DNA of 64,000 nucleotides. Origin: Glandiceps talaboti (taxonomy: Eukaryota > Hemichordata > Enteropneusta > Spengelidae). The DNA lies in NCBI RefSeq assembly GCF_964340395.1, contig NC_135566.1:20722297-20786296 (forward strand), given 5' to 3'. Made by a program: the position numbers and the translations under genes. The notes below the pieces were generated by a model. It worked only from the letters and a program-made list of their open reading frames with translations. It made no database searches and was not told the DNA's origin. Shown here one piece after another: positions 1 through 11,600 of this stretch; within the stretch, counting starts at the first letter, position 1; each line of letters opens with the position of its first letter.

Positions 1-880
1 TTGGTTGGAGGAGGGGGGTAGAGTGTTATGTGCTGAAATTCTCACTAATAGTAATACTCAAAATATAATGTATATATTATAAAATTGATGGTTGTTTGGA
101 AGATATAAACTTTGCAGTTATGGTACTAGAGAACTTACAAAGCACTAATAGTCTAATGCTACTTATAGCCATAATATATGTATTTTTGCAATGCATGTAC
201 ATCAACCAGCTAAGCATGTTCTTTGAATGGTAGATTGTTTAATATTGTGCATAACTGAAATGTAAAGCATACATTGTGTTCAGCAAAAAGACAGTGTTTT
301 CATCAGGAGTTGAGAATTTTTATTCAAGTGCTCATGTTAATATATTGTGCATGACTAAAAGTTGAATGTGTGTAGTGTTTAGCTTTGGCTGTTCTGTAGC
401 AGTAGCACTAATGATCAGTATTTTCTTTTATGCTGTTTTCCTTTGTTCTATACTCTATCCCTTTGTATTGTGATGATGCTGTGCTGTCCCACCCTGTGCT
501 GCGCTGTACTGTACTATACTGTACTGTACTGTTGTATTGTGTTATTCTTTGGTCTATTGTTACAAACCCTACCTACCTCAATCACAGAAACAAGAAGAAA
601 CAAGGGTAAGAAATGACATCATATGGATACCTATGACATTCTGCAATAAGCATGCAATCAAAAACTCACCTATACTAGAAATTTGTGTGGGAAATAAACA
701 CATTAGCATGCAGCCCCCATATCCACCTCACAATTGCTGACATAGCAGGTCTAGGAATTGAAACCACAGTATATCTTTTTATCATTTATTCTGAGTTTGT
801 TTTTATTTTAATGTATTTTTGAATTTATGTCAGTATGTTTTCATGGGGCAATATAAGGTATGCAGTGCATGAGTTCTCCC
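1..880. other. AT-rich non-coding DNA, probably intron or 5' flank of the PDZ gene
   Basis: No long open frame or recognisable domain is seen. A short run of CTGTACTGTA-like simple sequence lies at about 478-540. The stretch precedes the PDZ exon, which needs a splice acceptor, so it is probably intronic. A possible 18-nt microexon at 588-605 is listed separately. Confidence 0.4.
588..605 (+). CDS. Candidate 18-nt microexon (low confidence)
   Basis: Eighteen bases coding KQEETR lie between a pyrimidine-rich stretch ending in CACAG and a strong donor, GGTAAGAAA. The length is a multiple of three, so inclusion would not shift the frame of the PDZ exon, which appears to begin in phase 0. This fits a microexon, but chance AG/GT pairs are common and nothing else supports it. 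RNA evidence would decide. Confidence 0.22.
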
Positions 881-1142
881 CGGTCACATAATCAGAGTTC
901 CATGGTCACATTATCAGAGTTCCACAGTCACATAATCAGAGTTCCACGGTCACATTATCAGAGTTCCACGGTCATATTATCAGAGTTCCACAGTCACATT
1001 ATCAGAGTTCCACGGTCATATTATCAGAGTTCCACAGTCACATTATCAGAGTTCCACAGTCACATTATCAGAGTTCCACGGTCACATTATCAGAGTTCCA
1101 CAGTCACATTATCAGAGTTCCACGGTCACATTATCAGAGTTC
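881..1142. repeat. 22-bp minisatellite, about 12 copies
   Basis: The unit is close to ATTATCAGAGTTCCACGGTC plus AC, repeated head to tail with an alternating CGG/CAG variant. A 102-aa open frame crosses it only because the array lacks stops in that frame; the repetitive peptide is not taken as a gene. Confidence 0.93.
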
Positions 1143-2475
1143 CCCCAACTGTGTCAAGAACACTGTGACCCATTAGATTATATTTCTCTTTATTTTGTGA
1201 TAATTGTTCTATTTTATTTTCAATTTAAGTTAACAAACCGTATAATAATAACGTGAGTCTGTAAGTTAAGGGGTGTGAATTTTAACCTGGGTGCTGTCTT
1301 CTTTTTCTTATTTTTATTATTTTGTTGGTTAACTTGGTGTGGATTGTGGTCAGCATGTCATATTTTCAGTCACTTCAATTGCATGATGGAGTGCTGTGTA
1401 GGGCACAATTTTTGAATGGTGTTTGTGTATCCTTTGTTCACTAGTTATTGCAATGGTATCTTTTACTATGCACATGAAGTCACAAAATAGAAAAGTAAAA
1501 AAAAAACTGTTTTAAATAATCTGTGATACACAGCTTGCACAATCCAACCGTTCACACAGTACTCTCAGAGTATAAAACAGTATCACGTTGCTATACAAGA
1601 AGATAAAAACAATGCAGATTCAAGAATACCTAGTGACAAAAATTAAATGTCTGTCAAAAGTGACATTCCCAATATAACAAATTAGCTGTTTGGATTGTAG
1701 CAGTTGAGTATTGTTGATACCAGTTGATATATGAATTTGTGCAAACTGATGGCATTCAAATATGAACAGCGCCCTCTTGGTGTTGTAGTGCGAACTATAG
1801 ATCATTTGTTGTCTGTATGCAAAGCCCAAATTTGGTCAGATCTTAGGGTAACACTCACAATCTTACACCTACTGTATTCCATTTTTCATTTTTTGTTTTT
1901 TGAAATTTTTGCATTTAGCAAATATTGTTCAGTGTAGTGAATTTGCGCAAACAAGTCTTGCCTAGTATACACGTGTGACATGAAAGCCTTCTAGCCAGTG
2001 GACTGCAGTCCACTACACTTGCTATTGCAGCTTTCAACAAGTCTTGCAAATTCCTTATCATTTGAAACACATCAATGGTCTCTTTTATATAAATTGTGGC
2101 TTGCATTATTTTCCTTTCCACTATTTTCACCAATACATTATTTTGGCAAGCTCAGATTCTTGAATTTGCCAAATGTACTAGGATACAGTGAAAATACTTT
2201 GTACACAACTTTTGTTAAGTCACTGAAAATAAAAGTCACAAACAAGCTGCCCAAAACTCATTTTCACTGCCATTGACAGCACAAAATACATGTATTCCAT
2301 GTCATAAATAAGGGGAATTTTGAATCTTGTCAAAAGTAAAATATGTGATAAAAGTGTAGATAACTTTGCACCATTTGAAAGACATATCATTATATGACTA
2401 CACAATCACCAGAGAGGGCGCAATTTATTGGGAATACTTAATAAAAAATGACAAATTTCTGTTCCACAATGCTAG
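1143..2475. other. Non-coding stretch upstream of the PDZ exon
   Basis: AT-rich sequence with short open frames of 60-90 codons that overlap on both strands and look like chance. No transposon ends, tRNA or domain is recognised. The last bases form the polypyrimidine tract and AG acceptor used by the PDZ exon. Confidence 0.45.
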
Positions 2476-2666
2476 GCAAAGAACAAACAGCAGTCAACCA
2501 CGTTGCACTCATTATTGTCACCAGAGGAAGAATATACTGTTGTTGCCGTGGAGATAGTGCCTGGTCACTATGGTTACGATTTCATTGTATCATCCAGTGA
2601 CTATGAAGAAGAGGGTGTGTACGTGACATCATGTGATACAAACAGTGTGTTGAAAGAAGGTGACAG
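2476..2666 (+). CDS. PDZ gene exon A: N-terminal half of the PDZ domain
   Basis: Reads AKNKQQSTT... then VVAVEIVPGHYGYDF and ends in LKEGD plus two bases of R. The acceptor is a pyrimidine-rich stretch ending GCTAG; an alternative AG at 2490 would shorten the exon by 15 bases in frame. The donor is CAG|GTAAGAA. TAG directly before the exon in the same frame shows that it is spliced and is not the first coding exon. Confidence 0.8.
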
Positions 2667-5600
2667 GTAAGAATAATAAACCTTATTATATACATAGACT
2701 CTCATATGCCCAGGATGGCACATCAAAGTACAGTAATAGGAAAAAAACATACATTTCCTGATGTCAGAAGTATAGTAATACGGTTGGAACTACGTTGAAT
2801 TCTTTGTAAACATCATTTAAAATGATCAACACCACTGCATAGACTTAGAAGTGTTCAGGAGTTTGCCATTTTGTAAATTTATATTACTGATTGAATGATT
2901 GTCAAAGAATTTAGATTAAGACTTGAATTCTTTCATTTGTACATTCACAAGGGGGAAAGTCTGGGCCTTTCCACATTATAGAAAATACAAAAGTGTAATA
3001 GGGGCATATGGGTTGTTTGGCACAACTAATAAGGACAATACACAACATGTGATTGTTTGGCACAACAGTAATAAGGACAGTACACAACATTAAGTCATCT
3101 TGTTATTGTAACAGTTGTATAGCTCTCATAAAGATAACTTTTCCATGCAGTCAATCTTAATATAGAAATAGTTCTGACATATAAATAAGGTAAACTTTCT
3201 TTAATGTCTGTGCTATCGTAGTTTCTTTCTCTAAATATACTTGTTTTGTCTTATCATGTCATCTTATTGAGTGTTGTCATGATGTTCAAATGGTTATAGT
3301 GGCCAGTTTGGAATCCAGGTTGCAGGTTCAAGCCCTGTTGTTGCAGTTTGTTTCTGAGTGGCTAAAGTCCTTGGGCAGGATTCAACCACAATTGTGCCTC
3401 AGTCAACCCAGCTGTATAATTGGGGACCTGGTAGGATAGAGATTGCAATGTGAATGAGTTTAATCCTATGCACTTAGAGAGGCTGTAGATGATTGTTTGG
3501 TCCCCAGGGAGTTGAGGAAGTATAAAGGGCTATTGTGCTGCTTTAGATCCAAGACAGAGGTACTAATTGTAAAGTGCTTTGAGCAGAGAGTGGGAAAGCG
3601 TTATCTGATAACCAACATTATCATAATAGTAGTAGTAGTAACCATGAAATTACTATATTTGTGTAGGATTCTGGAAGTTAATGGTATTAATGTATGCCAA
3701 GCCACAGATGCTGAAGTCAATACTATGCTAAATAGCAAGATGTCTGCCAGGATTGTTGTCCTTAGAGATCAACAACAACAACAACCAATCACAAGCATTG
3801 AAACAAATAAAGAGTTGGCATCTATGAAAGAAGATTTGTCAGAGGCTAAGGAAGAGCTCCAATCAGAAAGAAAGCAGAACACACAGCTGAAAGGAGAACT
3901 TTCAAGGTACAATTTACATAATGTAAAGTTTGGTGTAAAATTTAGTGAAACGGTGAGAGGAGAGGGGCAGTTTGTGATCAACTCATCACTCAGTTAATCT
4001 CCATTGCTGGCATGTGTGTCTGATTATTGATGACATGAAACCATCCACCATAATAATCTGTGCATATAACTTTGTAAAATGTTTGTTTTGAATTATTCAA
4101 CCATTAAGAATTTACCAAAACAAAATGTAATTATAGTCTACTGCCCATTTCATGTTTCCTTTAATGGTGTTCACCAGTTGTGTTTGATACAACCATACAG
4201 AAACCAATAAGAAACTGTACATTCTACACTTTAAGATAACAAGATAACAGTTTCATCTAAGTGAAATATAATGTACTACAACTAGATGCAGTCATTAGGG
4301 CAACAATGTTTTGATGTCTACATGGTGACACAGTAGGTCATTTCATTTATATAAAATGTGACAAAAACTATTCAATCATTCTAGTTTATTTAAAATGTAG
4401 GATGTACAGTTTGTTATTGGTTTCTGTAATGGTATCAAACAGAGCCAGTGAACACTAGAACATGAAAGAGTATAAACAGTCTCATTTGGTATTCTATTTG
4501 TTACAGACTTCAAGAGGTTGAAAGTCAACTCAACAAGAGAAATCAAGAAAAGGATGAAAACGTCCAACAACTTGAAAATCAGGTAAAAAGATATGTGTTA
4601 TAGCTATTTACCGAGAAGAATTCAAAGGTTGCGTGTTTTTGTGATGAATAAATTAAGTCATTATGTTTTCAAGCATAACCTATTCTTTTAAACATCTACA
4701 CACCATATTGTAGCAACTTGCAACCATTTAACAGAAAAAACTTATTCCATGTCATAGTAAAGTCACATATCAGTATAACATTATCCCTATGTCATAGTAA
4801 AGTCACATATCAGTATAACATTATCCCTATGTCATAGTAAAGTCACATATCAGTATAACATTATCCCTATGTCATAGTAAAGTCACATATCAGTATTATA
4901 ACATTATCCCTATGTCATAGTAAAGTCACATATCAGTATAACATTATCCCTATGTCATAGTAAAGTCACATATCACTATATAACATTATCCCTATGTTAT
5001 AGTAAAGTCACATATCAGTATAACATTATCCCTATGTCATAGTAAAGTCACATATCAGTATAACATTGTCCCTATGTCATAGTAAAGTCACATATCAGTA
5101 TAACATTATCCCTATGTCATAGTAAAGTCACACATCAGTATAACATTATCCCTATGTCATAGTAAAGTCACATATCAGTATTATAACATTATCCCTATGT
5201 CATAGTAAAGTCACATATCAGTATTATAACATTGTCCCTTTGTCATAGTAAAGTCACATATCAGTATTATAACATTGTCCCTATGTCATAGTAAAGTCAC
5301 ATATCAGTATATAACATTATCCCTATGTCATAGTAAAGTCACATATCAGTATATAACATTATCCCTATGTCATTGTAAAGTCACATATCAGTATTATAAC
5401 ATTATCCCTATGTCATAGTAAAGTCACATATCAGTATTATAACATTGTCCCTATGTCATAGTAAAGTCACATATCAGTATATAACATTATCCCTATGTCA
5501 TAGTAAAGTCACATATCAGTATATAACATTATCCCTATGTCATTGTAAAGTCACATATCAGTATTATAACATTGTCCCTATGTCATAGTAAAGTCACATA

Positions 5601-8600
5601 TCAGTATATAACATTATCCCTATGTCATAGTAAAGTCACATATCAGTATATAACATTATCCCTATGTCATAGTAAAGTCACATCGGTATTATAACATTAT
5701 CCCTATGTCATAGTAAAGTCACATATCAGTATAACATTATCCCTATGTCATAGTAAAGTCACATATCAGTATAACATTATCCCTATGTCATAGTAAAGTC
5801 ACATATCAGTATAACATTGTCCCTATGTCATAGTAAAGTCACATATCAGTATTATAACATTATCCCTATGTCATAGTAAAGTCACATATCAGTATAATAT
5901 TGACCCTATGTCATAGTAAAGTCACATATCAGTATTATAACATTATCCCTATGTCATAGTAAAGTCACATATCAGTATAATATTGTCCCTATGTCATAGT
6001 AAAGTCACATATCAGTATAACATTATCCCTATGTCATAGTAAAGTCACATATCAGTATAACATTATCCCTATGTCATGGTAAAGTCACATATCAGTATAA
6101 CATTGTCCCTATGTCATAGTAAAGTCACATATCAGTATTATAACATTATCCCTATGTCATAGTAAAGTCACATATCAGTATATAACATTATCCCTATGTC
6201 ATTGTAAAGTCACATATTAGTATTATAACATTGTCCCTATGTCATAGTAAAGTCACATATCAGTATTATAACATTGTCCCTATGTCATAGTAAAGTCACA
6301 TATCAGTATTATAACATTGTCCCTATGTCATAGTAAAGTCACATATCAGTATATAACATTATCCCTATGTCATAGTAAAGTCACACATATCAGTATATAA
6401 CATTATCCCTATGTCATTGTAAAGTCACATATCAGTATTATAACATTGTCCCTATGTCATAGTAAAGTCACATATCAGTATATAACATTATCCCTATGTC
6501 ATAGTAAAGTCACATATCAGTATATAACATTATCCCTATGTCATAGTAAAGTCACATATCAGTATATAACATTATCCCTATGTCATAGTAAAGTCACATC
6601 AGTATTATAACATTATCCCTATGTCATAGTAAAGTCACATATCAGTATAACATTATCCCTATGTCATAGTAAAGTCACATATGAGTATAACATTATCCCT
6701 ATGTCATAGTAAAGTCACATATCAGTATTATAACATTATCCCTATGTCATAGTAAAGTCACATATCAGTATAACATTATCCCTATGTCATAGTAAAGTCA
6801 CATATCAGTATAACATTATCCCTATGTCATAGTAAAGTCACATATCAGTATAACATTATCCCTATGTCATAGTAAAGTCACATATCAGTATTATAACATT
6901 ATCCCTATGTCATAGTAAAGTCACATATCAGTATTATAACATTATCCCTATGTCATAGTAAAGTCACATATCAGTATATAACATTATCCCTATGTCATAG
7001 TAAAGTCACATATCAGTATTATAACATTATCCCTATGTCATAGTAAAGTCACATATCAGTATATAACATTATCCCTATGTCATAGTAAAGTCACATATCA
7101 GTATTATAACATTATCCCTATGTCATAGTAAAGTCACATATCAGTATTATAACATTATCCCTATGTCATAGTAAAGTCACATATCAGTATTATAACATTA
7201 TCCCTATGTCATAGTAAAGTCACATATCAGTATTATAACATTGTCCCTATGTCATAGTAAAGTCACATATCAGTATTATAACATTGTCCCTATGTCATAG
7301 TAAAGTCACATATCAGTATAACATTATCCCTATGTCATAGTAAAGTCACATATCAGTATAACATTATCCCTATGTCATAGTAAAGTCACATATCAGTATA
7401 ACATTATCCCTATGTCATAGTAAAGTCACATATCAGTATTATAACATTGTCCCTATGTCATAGTAAAGTCACATATCAGTATATAACATTGTCCCTATGT
7501 CATAGTAAAGTCACATATCAGTATTATAACATTATCCCTATGTCATAGTAAAGTCACATATCAGTATAACATTATCCCTATGTCATAGTAAAGTCACATA
7601 TCAGTATAATATTGTCCCTATGTCATCTCTGAGACTTTACGAAATTCATATGCATAATGCTGTGGGATAATTTGGCTATTACTCAGTCCCAGATTCTCAC
7701 ATTAAAATTATTTTATCAGTGGTGCCATAAAGATTACACAAGATTGTTCATATGTTCAGGATCAAATAGTTCTATACCTGTGCTCAGCAGTTATTTTCCT
7801 CACCTAAATGTTAATGCTAATTCACCATAGTTGAGTGAGTCTCAGATATGATGTGTTTTTATCTTCTAGTTGAGTGAGTCTCAAAGTCGATGTCAGGAAT
7901 TGGAAACAGCAGTTGATGACCTACAGGAAGCATTGGCTAGACAGGCTGACAAGGAGAAAACACTAGATCATTTACAACAACAAAACCACAAACTAGAGGT
8001 CAGTTTGAATTGTCCAGTTTTTCTGTCAAATTTGTTGTTGCCATGATTGATAGTTTGAAGATATATGTGTGTAGGCCCAAAGATCTATGGTTTTTCATTT
8101 ACGGGAAGCATTCAATTAAATCTGGTAATGAATACTGTGACCATGTCTGAAATATTTGTTTTCATGTATGATTTTATTCTCTACTATCACACAATTGAAT
8201 TGCACATGTTGGGATAATGCAGCTATAAGAAGTATTGTATTGTATTGCATTGTATTGTATTGCACTGTATTGTATTGTATTGTATTGTATTGTATTGTAT
8301 TGTATTGTATTGTATTGTATTGTATTGTATTGTATTGTATTGTATTATACTATGTATTGTATTGATATCCACTATAATAGTGCTTGATATTGTCATGTTT
8401 TCAGGTTGAAATCAAGAAAACCAGAACAGCGTTAGCAGAGAGTGCAAAGAGAATCCATAAACTTGATGTGGCTTGTATACAGAAGGTACACAACATTCTT
8501 ACTAAAAAAAAAGACTGACTTAAACTAAATGACAAAGTGAATGAGTGTACTAATTAACTTCAATAATTCCATGAAATGATGGCCTTGTGCATAGCCTAAT

Positions 8601-11600
8601 ATACACTCCCTGTGTATATGCTTGTATGTTCATCATTGATCACAGAAATGGATTTCAATTTATAGGAAACTAATGTTCTTCCATGGTTTACACTACCACC
8701 TAAAATTTAAAATTTGCCTAAACCTACCTTGAAGTGCAAATTATAAGTCTTTGAATGGAGCGTAGTGTATCTACTTAACAATGCCTTTCCACTTTCCATC
8801 GATAGTTGGCGCTCTTTCCAAGTACTGTATAATTAGATTCACTCGCTGTCAGCCATCTTGTCATTCCACTTCAGCGGGCCAGTTGGCAAGTTGTATTGTA
8901 AATTGTTTAGTAGTGATGTACAGCAATTTTTAAAGCACAGAGGCAGATGATGCAATTTACATGTAGTCGGGACGCGTGGGTGGGAGGAGCGTAGTAGATA
9001 CACTACGCTCCATTCAAAGACATATAATTTGCACTTCAACGTAGGTTTAGGCAAATTTTAAAGTCTTTATCATTCCGCTTCTTGTATCTACTTAACAATG
9101 CCGACTCCCAAGCTGGACAAAATGTAAATTGAAATATAAACTGACCTATCACTGCCCTGAGGCAGATAGCAATATCAAACGACCCACTTCTGAGGAATCT
9201 GTGTGTCAATGGTAGAATTTGGTGAAGGTTGTGCTGGTCGACCAGTCTCCACGTTGTAGGACTTGTGTCAGTGTTGCTCCCTGATGCAAGGCTGCTGAAC
9301 AGGCAGCTCCCCTTGTACTCTGTGCCTTGAAACAACTGGTGTCTATGCCTGCATTTGACATAACTGTTTTTACCCATCTTGCAATTGTCTGTGAGGTTAC
9401 TTGTTTGTAGGGTCTTCTAATTTAAAATGAAATAAATAACTTTGATGGACAATTTCTACCTTCCCGTACAGCAAGATCTCTGTATCCGCTGTTTCTCTTG
9501 ATGTACTGCTTAACATAATGTCTCACATCGAGAGCCCTATCTCGAAAACTTGGACATTTTACAGTCTTATGAGGTCTGGTAACTGACGAAGTCTTTGTCA
9601 GCTCCGGAATAACAAACAGAATGAAATCATGAGTAATAAATATTACAGAATTCAATGTCTAACTTGCTTATTGTCTGGCCTCTATCTGAGGATGTCAGAG
9701 CAATGAGCGTGACAGTATTCAAAGTAAGTTGCTTTAGGCTCAAGGTAGAGCTAGGGTGTAGAGACTTCAGATAATTTAATACCTTGGTAACATCCCAGGT
9801 TACTGGATAAAGTGGTTTTGGTGGGTGAATATGATAGAATCCCTTGAATAATTTAGATAGTAATGGATGGGTTCCTATAGGATAACCATCTATCTTGAGG
9901 TGTACTGATGAGATAGCAGCTCTAGCCATTCACTGTACTGTATGAAAGTTCTTGTTTCTGGAATAGTTCAGTCAAGAAATCTATGATTACCGTTATAGGA
10001 CAACGAATTGGATCTGCCTTCTGTTGATGGCACCAGCAAGCATATTTCTTCCATCTAAAGTCATACTGTCTCGAAGTCCCATGGCAGACTGCCTTGAGTA
10101 GTATTTCTGTAGCTGCTGTTGAAATTCCTTGACTTCTGTATTGTTGCCTGAGAGCATCCAGGCGGCAAGTGGAGTCAGATTGACTTTTGGTGGTTTCCCT
10201 GTGTGTGGTTCTAGTAGCAAATTCCTGTGTTGTGGTAACAGCAGAGGTTCCTGACACGACATTTGCAGCAACAGTGGGTACCAAGGCCTCTTGGCCCACA
10301 CTGGTGTTATGACTATGAACCTGGCCTGGTCTGCACGCAGCTTTTGAAGGCATCTGGATATTAGAGGTGGTGGTGGAAACATGTATATGCTTTTGTTTGT
10401 CCATACTAGAGCGAATGCATTTGTTGATGGTACTAGTACAACCATTTCCTCTGTATTGTATAATCTGCCTAGGTGACAAAGTTGTTTGGTTGGTGTTAGA
10501 TGGGACTTTCCCTTGTTTGGTATAAACCCCAGTTAGCAAAGTAGTGTTATTAACGTGCATGTGTTCTGATGACACAGTTTTGCTTGTGCTGCCTTGTTGA
10601 ATATATCGTCTATGTAGCTGCTGCATATAATTCCTTGTTTTCGAGCTTGAGCCATTGGTATTTTCAGTACCTTGGTGAATATGCGAGGTGCTGATGTCAG
10701 CCCAAATGGGAGACATGTGTACTGGTAACGTTGGTTTTGCCATTGAAAGCACAGGTATTTTTGGTGTTCTTCGCAGGAATCTGCTCAATGACGGGTTCGT
10801 CCTCCAGAACCAAGTCGTCCATGTTCTCCCTTGTGTTAACAATAGTTAGGTCACCTGTGAAAGCTTCGGGTGTACTTACACAGTTTTCGGTAGTAGGTTG
10901 AGCATCCATGCGTGTTGCGCTACTGGAGGCCTTTTGCTTCTTCCTTTTAATGGTTTTTGGTTCGCTCATGTTGAGTTTCGACCAAAGTTACAGAGCACCA
11001 GCAAGTACAACTTTGCCCAACGGTGCTAGGAAATGGAATGACAAGATGGCTGACAGTGAGTGAATCTAGTTATACAGTATTTGGAAAGAGCGTCAACTAT
11101 CGATGGAAAGTGGAAAGGCATTGTTAAGTAGATACAAGAAGTGGAATGATAAAGACTAACACAGGGGGATGGTGGGGGTTAGCTATTACCATAGTTACCA
11201 CTGTTATCAACATTCAGTGCCTCACCAGTGTTCCTCTAATGTTTTATACAGGGTTAAATTGATGACAATTGGTTTCTTATAAGTCTCCCCGTATTCCAAA
11301 ACAGGAGAACACCAAAGTGTGATACATCACATAGAATTGCTGTCAGTACAAAGAATTGCTGTCAGTCAGTGACATCACATTGGCTTAGATGGCACACTTC
11401 CAGAAAACCACTAAATATAGCTTGGTGATTTGTTACTTTGATATGGTTGTTTGGTTCGTGTGTACATTTATACATATTTCGCTCCTTGTCAGAACCATAT
11501 CATAGCCCACAAGTCTTGTGGATCATACATTAACAACATCTCCATTACTTTGTACACAGGACAATGATTTATCAGCTGTTACTGATGAACGAAATGATCT

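Larger units (their letters stand above)
8707..11157 (-). mobile_element. DIRS-type tyrosine-recombinase retrotransposon, internally deleted
   Basis: About 2.45 kb inside intron E. Both ends carry inverted repeats (8767-8868 against 11034-11135). An internal complementary region at about 8995-9103 is the reverse complement of the outer left edge (8707-8768) joined to that of the right edge (11117-11157), the signature of DIRS-1-like elements, which replicate through a circular intermediate. On the - strand the order is gag-like start, RT remnant with YIDD, RNase H remnant, and an overlapping tyrosine recombinase. Most of gag and RT is missing and the recombinase frame is broken, so it is non-autonomous. 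Confidence 0.9.

Noticed and set aside
1760-2425. Foldback element from the inverted GCGCCCTCT / AGAGGGCGC pair
   Set aside because: Only about ten bases pair; the flanking arms do not match.
3497-3665. N-terminal extension of exon B in the long open frame (MVPRELRKYKG...)
   Set aside because: This part is SINE sequence and a splice acceptor; the PDZ frame is supplied by exon A.
4741-7626. CRISPR array, from regularly spaced repeats
   Set aside because: There are no unique spacers; the whole unit repeats. The context is a metazoan intron.
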